From Pleodorina starrii (lineage: Eukaryota > Chlorophyta > Chlorophyceae > Chlamydomonadales > Volvocaceae): DNA of 64,000 nucleotides. Below are positions 1-11,280 of the stretch, piece by piece. How positions within the stretch are numbered: position 1 is the first letter of the stretch; each line of letters begins with the position of its first letter. Location: assembly GCA_030267565.1 (NCBI GenBank), contig BRXU01000017.1:62001-126000 (forward strand). The letters run 5' to 3'. The position numbers and the translations under genes are program-made. Under the pieces are notes generated by a model that was given only the letters and a program-made list of their open reading frames with translations, searched no databases and was not told where the DNA came from.

Positions 1-1760
1 AGGCGAGCCAGCCGAAAAAATCAACCCATCCAAGACAATCAAGGAGATCTGCACACACAGCAGGGGAGCGAGCTGCACTATGTGGGTGGACCCCGGCTAG
101 CATTCCTCGCTCAGACGTAAGGGAGCGTGCGCGTACGCGCACTCCCACACACGCACGCTTGAGCACAATGCGTATGTATTTATGTATACCGACGAACACC
201 CACGACACGCGCTTTGAGACTCGCCCCTGCCCATTCGACTTCGAAGCAGAGCTATTGACTAGCTAGGCTTGTCGCCGACATTACCCCAAGCAAAAACTTC
301 ATCAGAAAAGCCCATCGAGCCATCCAGCAGCAAAGAAAGGGACCCAACCCTGCACCCGATGCATGGGCGCGCGGCTCACCAGAGGCACCTGGCAGCTGGA
401 TACCTACCTGGGGCAATCGGCCCCTGGGAAGCCAGCCATAGCCCCGAGTGAACGAACGAACATTCCGTGCGGACCGTGCGTGCCACAAACCAATGGTGGG
501 TCGGTCCCCTTGCAAGTTGCTCTGCAAACCGAGCACCTACAGCGACACGACGACCGATCGACCTGCATTCGTTCGCAGCAGGCCACGAGAGAATGAAGCC
601 CCCGCGGATTTCAAATCCCCACATTTATCCTGATCGATAATGATAATAAATCCCCCGCACGGCCGCACCACAACGTACGAGCGTGTGCCAAACCTCTGAC
701 GTCACTTCCCGTTCAGAGCGCTCTCCGCTGAGCTGGCCCGCCCGGCTGAAACACGCGGGCGGGCGGGCGGACGGACGGTGTGGCTGCGCCTTGCGACCGA
801 CCTGGGGCGCGGAGTGGCGCCCCCAAAGGATCGGATCACGGACAGTGTTCGAATTGCCCTCATCGTGTTGTTATCGAATCTAAGCGTTGCTCCTGCCCAC
901 CCCTATCTGAACACTGAACACTTGATTTCTTCCAGGGTGGGGCAGAGACGCGCGGCATGCGTTGGGCGAATGAGCTCCCCCGAAGGCGGAGCCATGTCAG
1001 GGAATAAATATGTCCCTTTGACGGACAGGAAAGCAGGCTGACCCAGAACCGCAAACGTAACGCCGATCCCATTCAGTGTGATGACGGCCCCATCAAACCA
1101 ACATCCACAACCGTAACCGTAACCGCACCCGCAAACCACCAACCGACTAGAACCTCCGAAGGAGCGGCGTATCCGTTGTAAGTTTGCTGACGGCAGCGGG
1201 GGCTGGCATGAGCGAGTGTGATGTTGCCGTGGGCTGCTGCTCGATCGCCGCGTGTTGGAGATCTGGGGCGAACACGGCGCGGCGAACTGGCAAGTCCGTA
1301 GAAGCTAAATCGATGGTCTGCCGGCTCCACGCCTCAGTCAACACGCGGGCATGAACTTTCGTATGTGGCCTGGACTGGCAACGTCCGTCCGGCGTGTCCA
1401 TGACCGAGAAATTTCGCATGACTCATTTTCATCCTGTGACCACAGCTGCCGCACAGAGCCGTAATGTCAGGCAGCATGCCGCCCGAGTCCCTTAAATGCC
1501 GGCTCCGGCGAGCGTGGAAGGATGGCAAGGGCCGCCTTGGCATTTGAACACCTGCGCAAGCGATGTATGTCGTCAGACAATCTGATCGGCGACCCAAGGC
1601 CCAGCCTACAGTGCTGTCGGTGATGACGTCAAATCATTTCGCCTTCTTGTGCACCAATAGTTACACAACCGCCTGGGCCAGCAAGCGAGTAGGGAATGTT
1701 GCGTCCAAAACATAGTCCGGTTCTGGCGGCTATACGGTATGGCGGTATCAGCTAAGGAAA
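1..1760. other. No recognisable gene
   Basis: I see no coding region that I can support here. The short open frames on both strands have no domain character and no coherent splice structure. Composition is mixed, about as GC-rich as the rest, with simple CA-type alternations near 120-180. It probably is intergenic sequence or the far end of a gene lying to the left. Confidence 0.4.
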
Positions 1761-1768
1761 CATTATCG

Positions 1769-2158
1769 TTAAGTCATGAATGCTACGTACCGATCGATGG
1801 CGGCGTGCCACTGGACAGCGGTGAGGTCTGGCACGATCGGCACCATATTGAACGGCACTGCGGGTTCAAATACAACGATTGTCACAATCTTTTTAATGCA
1901 ATTGTTATAAGTCAATTCTGACATCTGACGATGTAACCTGTTGCGAAACTCGGACAGGTTCCAGCCTGCTCCCCAGCCAACCGACCGAACACAGCAACTT
2001 GCGACAAGGCACGAGGTTAAGAACTCACCATCTTTGATCTCAGGGAGACTGATGTCGTTCAAGAATTCAAGGCCTCGCTCTTGCCAAAATTCGTCCCGCC
2101 GCGTGCACAGCGGTTCGGAAGCGGCCTTGGTCTCCATCCGGCCGCTGTTGGAATTCAT
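1769..2158 (-). CDS. Candidate two-exon gene fragment, unknown product
   Basis: Weak candidate. On the minus strand an ATG at 2158 opens a 43-codon exon ending at 2029 with a strong donor (GATG then GTGAGT). A phase-compatible acceptor at 1966-1968 resumes an open frame from 1965 down to a stop at 1769. The 63-bp intron would be unusually short for this window. The joined product would be about 108 residues, including the stretch EFWQERGLEFLNDI, with no motif that I recognise. A TATA-like run (TATATATT) lies just upstream of the ATG. The surroundings are AT-richer than the rest. It could be a remnant of a mobile element or chance. Confidence 0.22.
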   Translation of the reverse strand: MNSNSGRMETKAASEPLCTRRDEFWQERGLEFLNDISLPEIKDGEFLTSCLVASCCVRSVGWGAGWNLSEFRNRLHRQMSELTYNNCIKKIVTIVVFEPAVPFNMVPIVPDLTAVQWHAAIDRYVAFMT

Positions 2159-2159
2159 A

Positions 2160-4270
2160 CCAATAATATATACGTTACTTCAGGAGGTGCAAATTAATAT
2201 TGGTGGATTAGAATTTGTCAATTCGAAAATGTGAACGCAGTTTAACGGCCAAGCAATTAAGATATGCTAGCTGCTAAACCTCCTTGCATAGTTCATATAT
2301 CTCTTTTTATAAAGCACGTCACCTTTTAAGTCCTGGGCGATTGCACCAGGAACTTCCTGGCCAGACTGCCGTATACTTCGTGGCACGCGTACAGTACGTG
2401 AAGGAGCCCTAGCTCTTGAGTGCGCTGTCTGCAACTTCATCCCATGTATATGCGTGACCTATAAATATTATGGCGCCGGTGCTATGAAGGACAACACGAT
2501 TTTATGTCATTGTTTCCTAACGAAGTTCTGACGTACGGCCAAAACGGCGACAGTCAGCTGCGACACATGATGATCTGGAGTCTCCTCCACGATATGCGAT
2601 AACACACCGTGAATATGTGTTGCAATATATACGTGTATGCTAACGACAAGTATAGCGTTCCTCGTTCGCAGGGCCTCGCGCCCTTTCGTAAAACCGTTTG
2701 TGCCTGTTTGAGTCCACGCGCGACGGACGAACTACGTTATCACTCAAAAATTCATAGTTTATATTTGCAATTTAATTACATGCACCGGCTGCACATGCTG
2801 TGCTCATCTGGTGCAAGGTCTTTTGAGTTCATGTACGGGCGATACGCCTGCAGTCCTGATACAAGCAAAGTCGGCGCAACTCCAACCATGATTCCACACG
2901 TACGAAGCCATGTATTCATCAGCAGCCATATATGCATGCGTTCCCAGAGCTCCTCTGATGGCTAAATCAGCGCCCCTGCCTGCGGACCTGCCCGGCAGCT
3001 AGACGGGCTCCCAGTCAACCCCCGTCAGGCAAGCAACGCCTGGTTCGGAAAATTACCCAACGGCGGTCAATTCGTTTTCTGTAAACCGGACGTAACATCG
3101 TAATTGTCGTGTTGGCCCAGTCTGACATTCATGTTGGTTTTGCAGGGGCAATGAGAACGGTTGCAGCGGTGTGAAGACGCAACCACCGAAACGAGTCGGA
3201 ACTCGCGTCCGGCTTCAGACCCCGAAATCACAAGAATCACACGAGCACAGCCTCAGCGGCTGGCGGTGCAATGCAGCTCGCTGCATCTAGCAAGGGCCCC
3301 CCTCCCATCGACGCCCGTCCGGCGGCGGCCTTCATGACTCTCTACGACTCCTGTTGTTTGGCGGCATGCTTCCGCCGTTAAGGACGGAGAGAGCTGCCTC
3401 GCCTGCCTGCCTGCCTGCCTCGTGTTGTGTTAAGTTGCTTCCGCCGCATGCATGTATCCGCTGCATAGTCAGCTCGCGCAGCAACTGATGCTCTTCCATG
3501 CATCCACAATTCCACAGACCGACCCTGGAAGAACGAAGTGCAAGCTGGAGAAGCTCGGCTAGCGAGCTCCCAGGATACCGGTACCGGTAGTGATCGCACT
3601 GAGAAGGACGGACAGCGCTGCGGCCTGCGGTGGCCGCCTTCCGTTCGTTAGTTGCTTCCACGCACCGCATGCTTCTTAGCGCATAGCCCGCGCAAGAAGC
3701 AATCCTCCGAAGTTACAAGACTTTTACTTTTCATCTTCACCCTGCATGGAAGTCCGGCCAGCCGACCCTGACGAGCAGGCAAGCAAGCGGGTGCTTACAA
3801 AAGGAAGGAAGGAATACAATCGGAAGCAATTGTGCTAATAGTCATCGGCCCCTTACCGCCTTGCGCTGAGCGATGTCGGGTGCCCGACATAGCCTCCAAA
3901 CCGGTTTGGAGGCGAGAGTCCAGGTCCAGGGGCCCCTATCTAGCACCGCGCTGCCAGGTTCACAACTGCCGGTGCAGCGCAGTGGCGGCCAGCAGGCACT
4001 GGCGCTGTGACGCTGCTGGCCGCACCGGCTGCAAACTGCCAGACCGGCCACCCACCGAAACCACCACAAGCAACCACAGCTGCACAGCTGCCAAGGCGGA
4101 CGCGTCATTTCGGCGCTTCCGCAGCTCTTCCCCTCACGGTAGTCGAACGGCCCGGAGCCCCGGATGGACATGTCCCGCCTCGTCGCCCCACCTCGCCTCG
4201 CCTCCCTTCGCCTACTTCCCCTGCCCCGCCCCATTGCCCCGCCCCATGGCCCCGTCTCAACACAACGGGC
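2160..4270. other. Intergenic, AT-richer island to about 2.9 kb
   Basis: No gene supported. From roughly 1.7 to 2.9 kb the base composition is visibly less GC-rich than the flanks, with many AT runs. From 3.0 kb it returns to GC-rich sequence. The open frames in this stretch (for example 2609-2965 plus) lack domain features and look accidental. Confidence 0.4.
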
Positions 4271-4279
4271 ATCACAGCA

Positions 4280-4382
4280 TCAAGGAGCAGTACGGCACAC
4301 AGCACCAAGGAGCAGTACGGCACACAGCACCAAGGAGCAGTACGGCACACAGCACCAAGGAGCAGTACGGCACACAGCACCA
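4280..4382. repeat. 25-bp tandem repeat, about four copies
   Basis: Four near-identical copies of a 25-bp unit built around GGAGCAGTACGGCACACAGC lie 3' of the minus-strand E1-alpha gene. Because 25 is not a multiple of three, the repeat is open in several frames with rotating peptides. That explains the long but meaningless frames across it. Confidence 0.85.
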
Positions 4383-4684
4383 GGCAGCGGACGGAGCAGC
4401 GGAGTGGTGCCAAATATATACATATGAGGTACATACAGTGCCCGGCCACCCCGCCCCACATGGCCGCACACGACTCAAGTATTGTACAGCGCGACGAACA
4501 CGAAACCTACCCCCCTCTTTTTGGTTGCCCAGTTGGGTCGGTGGAAGGGTTGGAACGCATCCGTTGCCGCAGTTGCCGCACCAACCCGCCACCACCGCCA
4601 CCGCAACATCCGCCGCTTCAAATAAAAATACACCCTCCAGCGCCAAGGAGCCGTCCGCAGCAAATCGTACATCAACCGCAAATC

Positions 4685-4689
4685 TTACA
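4685..4689 (-). terminator. Candidate TGTAA polyadenylation signal for the E1-alpha gene
   Basis: On the minus strand TGTAA occurs about 80 bases past the stop codon at 4766. TGTAA is the usual polyadenylation signal of chlorophycean nuclear genes (established knowledge). The position fits, but a pentamer alone is weak evidence. Confidence 0.35.
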
Positions 4690-4765
4690 TCGTACATCTA
4701 TCGTACATCGTGGCCCGCTCTCCAAGCCACCAGCACTGCCGCTGCTGCCGCTGCCACGCCCCTAT

Positions 4766-4948
4766 CTACTGCACCGGCACGTCCGGCGGGCAGATGGTGG
4801 GGTGGCGTCTCACGAAGTCCAGGGTCTGGGCGCTCTGAGCCGCTAGGTGGGGCGGCAGGGAGGCGTAGACGTCGGTGAAGAGGGTGGAGAGGGGCGGCTT
4901 GGCCACCCGGGAGGCAGCGTCCAGAGCCTCGAGAACCTGGGCGTGTGT

Positions 4949-4983
<35 letters not shown>

Positions 4984-7900
4984 CGTGCGTGTGTGTGTGC
5001 GTGCGTGTGCGTGTGTGCAGCGGGACATCGGAAAGGGAGGGGAAGGGAATGAAGAAATGAAGGGAATGAGGGTACCCCGGCGGCGGCGGCGGCGGCGCTG
5101 TCGATAGCCAACAGGCCGGCGAGACCGGGCCACCACGGGCGCAAGGGCGGGCAGCGGTGGTGGCGGTGGCGGTGGCATACATCATCCGCTGACACAGTTC
5201 GCTACACAACAGCGTGCATGCGTGCGCCAGCGGGCGGACCAACACGTATGGCGCACTCTCTGGCTGGCCCCCCTAACCGCCCGACATGCGGTAGGTGCCC
5301 GGTGCTCACCTGCTCAACATACAGCTGCCCGATGTATCGTATGCCAACAGTCTCAGCACTTGTTAACAACCCCCCCTGCCTGTCTGCGGCACTCGCCGCC
5401 CCAGGGAGGGCTGCCCGTACCCGGGCCCCAACCGACCTCTACCCGTACGACACTCTCATCATCCTGACGGGTCGCGAACGGGTCAGCTGCCCCTCAGCCG
5501 GCCGCGCCCCTCAGCTCTGCTGACCTTGCACGGCAATACGTCCCCATACATCCGCCGTACATACCTGCACTCGTGTCGTACGCCGCAGGACCGCCTCCTG
5601 CGCCTCGTCCCACCAGCCGCGACGCACCAGCCAGGTACGGAAGCGGGCCACCGGATCACGAGCCCGCCACGCGCGCATCTCATCGCTCGTACGATACCTG
5701 AGGAGCATACCAACCAACCGCGTACGGCGTCGAGAATCAGATCAGGCGTTCTGTACCGTACTACGGAACACGATCGATTACCAACGCCGTGAGCCCAAGG
5801 GAGGGAGGGAGGGAGGGCGGGGGGGAGGGCACAGAACGTCACAGGAACTTCGGCACGCTGGGGCCGCGGGGACCCAACCCAACCCACCGGGTGGAGTCGT
5901 CCGATGTGGAGTGGTGGCCGCACCGATAACTCATGCACTCGATCAGAACCGGACCCGGCGCGCCACCGCCGCCGCTGCTGCCCTCGGGGGATCCAGATCC
6001 AGATCCGGATCCCAGTCCCAGCGCCCGGGCCCGCGCCGCCACGACGGCGTTGTACACCGCGCGCACGTCGCCGCCGTCGACCCGGATCGTCGGGATGCCG
6101 TACATGGGCCCGCGGCCGGCGATGCCGTCACCTGAGGCGGCGACGGGTGCAGACCGCCGTCGGCCGATAGATGTGGTGATGAGGGCGTGGATGCGGTGAG
6201 GGTGGGAAGGAAAGCGAAAGTAGTTGATGAGGCCGATGGACCCTCGATACCGGTTCGAAGGAACGCGCCGCCCGCGCCTCCAGCCCACCCGGGCCTAGTC
6301 CCCTGCAGAGAACGCACGCATACGCACGCGCACATGCATGCATGCACACACACGCACATGCATGCATGCGCGCACGCGCACATGCATACAAGCATATATA
6401 CGCATGCATGCATGCATGCATGCACGCATACGCGCGCACATGCATGCACACACACACACGAAAACACACTTGATCACGCCCGCCCACGCACACACGCCCA
6501 AAACACGTGCCCACCCTTGTACTGCTCGTGCGCCGGCGTTGAGATGGCGTATCCGTTGTTGCGGCACACGAACAGGGTGGGCGCCCCCAGCACCGCCGCG
6601 AAGTTGAAGGCCGCGTGCGCGTCGCCCTCCGAAGACGCGCCGTCGCCAAAATAGGCAACAGACACCTGGGGCAACCGGTCCATCTGCCGTGCACAGGTAC
6701 GGCGCCGTGCACGCCGCCGTACACGGACATGTACGCGTACGCACGCCCGCCGGCGGCCGGAGGCAGCAGGTCAGCATGGCATTCAGCAGGACCTACCGGA
6801 CCGACCGACGGCAGCAGAACGACAACAACAACAGCCGCAGCAGCAGCAACAACAATAGCAGCAACAATAGCAGCAGCAGCATGTATTTCGGCCGCCGCAC
6901 TCGTCCTCCATCAGTTCGAGTGGGTACCGCGCAAGGACGGACCAGGCGGCCCGAACGTGGTGGCACTAAACGGAGCAAGTCGCCCGCCCCGCCTCGCCCC
7001 GTGCACCCGGCCGGCACCGCCCACCAGCCCCCCGCCCCCCGCCCCGACCCCCCTCGGCCGCAACCCACCCACTCACCTTGTACGCGTATGCCGCCCCCAC
7101 CGCGTGCGGCATCTGCGTTGCCAGCGGTGAGCTGATGGTCTGATAGGCGAGCTCCGGGGAGCCGTAGTGGATGGGCATCTGCCGCCCCTTGCCCGGCTCC
7201 TGGGCGTTACCCAGCAGCTGAGGAGGAGGAGGAGGATGATGATGAGGGAGGGAGGGAGGGAGGGAGGGAGGGAGGGCGGGAGGGAGGGAGGGAGGGAGGG
7301 AGGGAGGGAGGGAGGGAGGGAGGGAGGGAGGGAGGGAGGGAGGGAGGGAGGGAGGGGGATCAAGTGCCGGGCGAGGAGAAGGGCGATGGGGGTTGAGAAA
7401 ATGGGTCCGATAGGGGCGTCTGGAGCGAGGTGAGCGTTTGGGGGGAACCCCGCTGGTCCCAGCATCCGAACGTTCCCGAACCACCCTCCGACCCGCCGAC
7501 TTGCCTGGTTAGCGAACTGGTCCAGAGTGTAACCCCGCCACAGCAGCACACCTTGCTCCCGGTACTGAGCAAACACCTGCGGGGGGGGAGGCAGGGCGGG
7601 CTCCCAAGGGCGGGGCGGGGCGGGGCGGGGCGGGGCGGGGCGGGGCGGGGCGGCGCGGGGCGAGGGTCTGTGAGAGTGCAATGTGAAATCGGTTCTGCGG
7701 ACTTGTAGCGACCACGCACCTGACGCAGGCAGGGGGAGGTGCGCAGCCCGGGGTGGGTGCACGGGGCGAGAAACATTCGGTGGCTTCAGGGGGCTTTCGA
7801 TGTGTGTGTGTGTGTTGTCATCCATCCTGTGGTGGCAATACACAGGACACAACCCTTCCGATGTGCGGTGTGTATTGTGTGTGTGTACGGCATTCCCCCG

Positions 7901-9799
7901 GCTTATGGGGGTGGGGGGGGTGACCCCCGCATCCCCGCCCAACCAACCCCTGGTGAGCTCACCCCCCCCTCTCTCACTCATTCTCACACACTCAACAGGG
8001 ACGCATGCAAGCACACCAACACACACACGCATGACTCGCCTCGGGCCCTGCCCTCCTGCCGTACTGACCCTCCTGTGGTACTCGTCCCAGCCCGTATGTC
8101 GTACCCACCATATCCTTGTCATCCAGTCCCGCTGCCGAGCCGATGTTGGTGGCCTCCTCGCCCTGACACGTCAGATAGAAGGAGAAGCGGCCCTGCAGCA
8201 GCAGCAGCAGCAGGGTGAGGAGGAGGAGGAGGAGGAGGAGGGCGGGCGGATGCACGAGGCGGGAGGGCGGACGAGCGATAGAAAAGTCGAAATGGAGGAC
8301 GGAAGGGAGTAAGGGAGGGAAGGGGGAGGGCGCATGCGGCAGAGGCAACGGAGGTCCGGCCGGCCTTTCCGACGTCACCCCGTGCCCCAGGCCCGTGAAC
8401 GTGAACCTCCCCAAGTGCCACCCGTCCCATCCCATCCCGCCACATTACTCTGAGCGCGAATGAGGACGAGACCAGCTGTGACGCGCACCCACCACCTCTT
8501 TCCCCACCGCACCCACCACCTCTTTCCCCACCGCACCCACCACCTCTTTCCCCACCGCACCCACCGCCTCTTCCCCCACCTCTTCCCCCACCTCTTTCCC
8601 CACCGCACCCACCACCTCTTTCCCCACCGCACCCACCACCTCTTTCCCCACCGCACCCACCGCCTCTTTCCCCACCTCTTCCCCCACCTCTTTCCCCACC
8701 GCACCCACCACCTCTTTCCCCACCGCACCCACCGCCTCTTTCCCCACCTCTTCCCCCACCTCTTTCCCCACCGCACCCACCACCTCTTTCCCCACCGCAC
8801 CCACCGCCTCTTTCCCCACCTTTTCCCCCACCTCTTTCCCCACCGCACCCACCACCTCTTTCCCCACCGCACCCACCGCCTCTTTCCCCACCTCTTCCCC
8901 CACCTCTTTCCCCACCGCACCCACCACCTCCTCCCCCACCGCACCCACCACCTCTTCCCCCCCATCCACCCACCTGGCGCTGCGCCTCGTAGAAGAGTGT
9001 GTCCATGGTCTGCAGTCGGGCCATGCACGTGTACATGCGGAGAGCCAGATCCTGCGGGTGCGGGTGGGAAGGGTCGGCACGGGGCGGGGCAGCACCACCA
9101 GCACCAGCAGCAAGAGGTAGGGCGCACAGCAGCATACAGCAGGTAAGGGACACGCGGGGCATACATACACACATACATACATACATATCAGGTAGGAACA
9201 GGAACAGAGGCAGCGGCCGCAAGTGGGCGCACACAGGGAGGGAGGGAGGGAGGGAGGGACATGGGCACATCTCGGGCGGAGGGTAGCGAGGCAGAGGGGT
9301 GGGAAACCGATATGGCGGTAGAGACACATACACACACACCAAGAACGGTGCGATGCGCTGCGATGCGGAGCCTCGTTGCCGCGTGCGCACGCTCGCTAGC
9401 TAGCGATGGGGAACTTCTGGCACCTTCCCTCGCTCCTACCTGGCCGAGGGGGTACGGCACCTGCGCATCGGGTACGTCCTGGCCCGCCGAGTCGATTGTA
9501 CGGTAGCAGGGGATGGTGGGTGCGGGGCTGTCGGAGCCTCCCACAAACTGGATCGCCGAGGTGAAGGGCAGCTTGCCCCCCGGGACCTCAAGGAAAGCGT
9601 CGCCCGGGGAGGGGCAGGTGGGTGTGGTGGTGGTGGTGTTGGCCTCCGCCGCTGCGCTCGGGCTCGTGTGCAAACGCCGCAACGTCCCCTGTGGGCTGCT
9701 GCTGCTGCTGCCCGAGTGGAGCGCGGCGAGCGCGCTAGATTCGGCATTGCCGAGGGCACGGGCAGCACGCGCCAGAAGCTTGCAGCCGCGAGGCCGCAT
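4766..9799 (-). CDS. BCKDHA-like: Branched-chain 2-oxoacid dehydrogenase E1 component, alpha subunit (mitochondrial)
   Basis: This is the thiamine-diphosphate-binding alpha subunit of the E1 decarboxylase, which acts with E1-beta, E2 and E3 in mitochondrial Val/Leu/Ile breakdown. I read nine exons: 9799-9440, 9051-8974, 8192-8109, 7576-7505, 7217-7077, 6683-6515, 6131-5888, 5697-5565 and 4936-4766. All joins are phase-consistent and give 483 residues, close to family length plus a transit peptide. Residues 1-50 are Arg/Ala/Ser-rich and nearly free of acids, as in a mitochondrial presequence. Diagnostic motifs are [39 protein letters not shown], the ThDP/Mg motif [18 protein letters not shown] with NNGYAIST, and the phosphorylation-loop region [10 protein letters not shown]. 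Two oddities: intron 4 has a GC donor, and a Gly/Ser spacer (about 20 residues) is inserted before [10 protein letters not shown]. The ATG at 9799 is the start that yields the presequence. Confidence 0.93.
4941..5018. repeat. (GT)n-rich microsatellite in the last E1-alpha intron
   Basis: An interrupted GT/GC alternation of about 78 bases begins immediately beside the acceptor of the final E1-alpha exon, so on the gene strand it is a CA tract replacing the usual pyrimidine tract. Confidence 0.9.
6313..6460. repeat. ATGCATGC/ACAC alternating purine-pyrimidine repeat
   Basis: Intron 6 of the E1-alpha gene contains about 150 bases of nearly uninterrupted alternating purine-pyrimidine sequence, mixing CATGCATG and ACACGCAC units. 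Such sequence is prone to Z-DNA and cruciforms (established knowledge). Confidence 0.85.
7244..7354. repeat. (GGGA)n tetranucleotide tract
   Basis: About 110 bases of GGGA repeats lie in intron 4 of the E1-alpha gene, broken once by GGGC. On the gene strand it is a CCCT tract shortly upstream of the exon 5 acceptor. Confidence 0.95.
7611..7664. repeat. (GGGGC)n pentanucleotide tract
   Basis: About ten tandem GGGGC units lie in intron 3 of the E1-alpha gene. Runs of four G make this a G-quadruplex candidate on the non-template side. Confidence 0.9.
8482..8960. repeat. 24-bp minisatellite with 15-bp variant units in E1-alpha intron 2
   Basis: Roughly 480 bases are made of units combining CACCTCTTTCCCCACC and GCACCCAC, with shorter units lacking the GCACCCAC part interspersed in a higher-order pattern. 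The repeat is open in several frames on both strands and produces long spurious frames. It lies wholly between exons 3 (8192) and 2 (8974). Confidence 0.9.
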
Positions 9800-10380
9800 T
9801 TCTCACCCAGCAACAGGCGTGAGTGTCCAAGAGCGAGACACGGTTTTTGCGAGCTGGATGGTTGGAGAGTGGTGTCACAGGCGCACCGAATGAAGGGCAA
9901 CCGCGGACGATTTTTGGGACCAAGGCGCTCCGCTGTGTTGTTGGCGGTTACGATCGTAATAGTGAATGCAAAACAATCAGGTAGCACACTCTGAACAGCC
10001 GGACCTAGGATAGAGCCAACGCAGCTGCACGTCAGCGCGCGAAAGGCGCGCAGCAATCAGCCGGACAACAAGAACGCGATATGTTTTTATAAGTAAAATA
10101 TGCTGTTGACCGTCAAGGACAGACCTCGTTTGCTGCCTCGCGCAAAGGTCGCTGCAAGTTCTGCTGCGAGAAAGTGGAAACATCCAAGGTTATATTTGTG
10201 GCTAGTCGGATGCGCGCCTTGCCGATGCATGGAAAGCTCATGTGCACAATGTGACGCCATCTCTGGCTTGCCACCAGGGCAGAGGGCAGGCGCACTCCAG
10301 CTGTACGGCACCCCAACGGTCGCATTTCAGCGAGGTTTGGGTCGCTGGGGCCATGAGGAGAACCGAACTCAGATTAGGCA

Positions 10381-10788
10381 TTAAGCGGAACTAACACGCC
10401 TAAAAGCATGACAATAAAAAGCCGCGCATGCAGGATAAGAGAACACTAGCGGCCAAAGGGGAAAATTAAGTTCCGGTGGGCCCTTGTGGGCCCAGATGCG
10501 CTCAAGCATCCTCGCCAAACCAGGGGGATCCCAGTTCAACACTTCCTCTATACCCTCAAATGGGGGGAACCCTTCATCCGCGCGGATGCTACCATAAGCA
10601 GAGCACTCCATTAGGACGTGCTTCTCGCCCTCTATTTGACCATCCGCAACGCAGCAGGGGCATTTTCGCTCAATCCTGGTGACATGAACTCTGCCCACGC
10701 ATGACCTGTTGGCCGCAAGCAACCGCCCAACAGCACAACCGAAACTGCAAGCAGTGCTTATACTTCGCCTTGCATGTGCAACGGCCAC
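10381..10788 (-). mobile_element. Degraded LINE-type retrotransposon, C-terminal zinc-binding tail
   Basis: A 135-codon open stretch ends at 10381. It carries CPCC, then EGEKHVLMEC, then SAYGSIRAD, a Cys-Cys-His-Cys arrangement of the kind found at the extreme C-terminus of non-LTR retrotransposon reverse transcriptases (zf-RVT-like). No reverse transcriptase core is present upstream on the minus strand, and the apparent start is not an ATG. I read it as a truncated remnant. The alternative is an unrelated small zinc-binding protein. Confidence 0.5.
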
Positions 10789-10854
10789 AGACTCGGCCCA
10801 TTATTGTAGTGAACCTCCGTAATATGGAGTGGCTATTCTCCGGAAAGTAACCGG

Positions 10855-10883
10855 ACTTTACGGAGGGTGTTTCTCCGTAAAGT
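10855..10883. repeat. Perfect 11-bp inverted repeat
   Basis: ACTTTACGGAG at 10855-10865 and its exact complement CTCCGTAAAGT at 10873-10883 flank a 7-base loop. Further TTACGGA or TCCGTAA boxes occur at about 10816, 10933 and 10958. The group could be a terminal structure of the neighbouring retroelement fragment or a regulatory site. Confidence 0.7.
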
Positions 10884-11179
10884 GACCCCGTCATCTAGCC
10901 ACCGCGTTTATAAGGAATCTACGGAGTGTCTTTTACGGAATATAAACCGAATTATATTACGGAGGAGAGGGACGGCAACCCAAAAACACCGTAAACTGCA
11001 CCGCCGCGGATCCAGACCCCGAGAGGTGATAACTAGTACGATGGTAGTGAAAACCACCGATTACGTAATTGATAGGATTCTCTCAAGTGGCTTCTGGGGT
11101 ACATAGGAGGCAAAGGTTTTCAGTGGCAAGATACCTTTTCACTTAGTCCCCTAGCTAGGGATTGGGCTTGGCTATAGTT

Positions 11180-11280
11180 CAGGCCGGTCTGGGCCAGACG
11201 CCTGGTTCAGCCTGGCCTGGTTCAGCCCGCTGCAGCCCCGTCCATACACAGGGCAACAGCAGGCCGGACTGGGCCAGACG
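11180..11280. repeat. Direct repeat of a 20-mer
   Basis: AGGCCGGWCTGGGCCAGACG occurs at about 11181-11200 and 11261-11280 with one base difference. The sequence between is rich in CCTGGTTCAGC motifs. Function unknown. Confidence 0.7.

Noticed and set aside
3832..4878. 348-codon plus-strand frame
   Set aside because: It overlaps the 25-bp tandem repeat and the last E1-alpha exon in antisense and has no domain character.
8482..8960. Regular repeat that could be taken for a CRISPR array
   Set aside because: There are no unique spacers, the units are directly adjacent, and the locus is an intron of a eukaryotic gene.
8119..9390. Long minus-strand frame rich in [10 protein letters not shown]
   Set aside because: It is produced by the 24-bp minisatellite in intron 2 of the E1-alpha gene. 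Only the short E1-alpha exons inside it are real.
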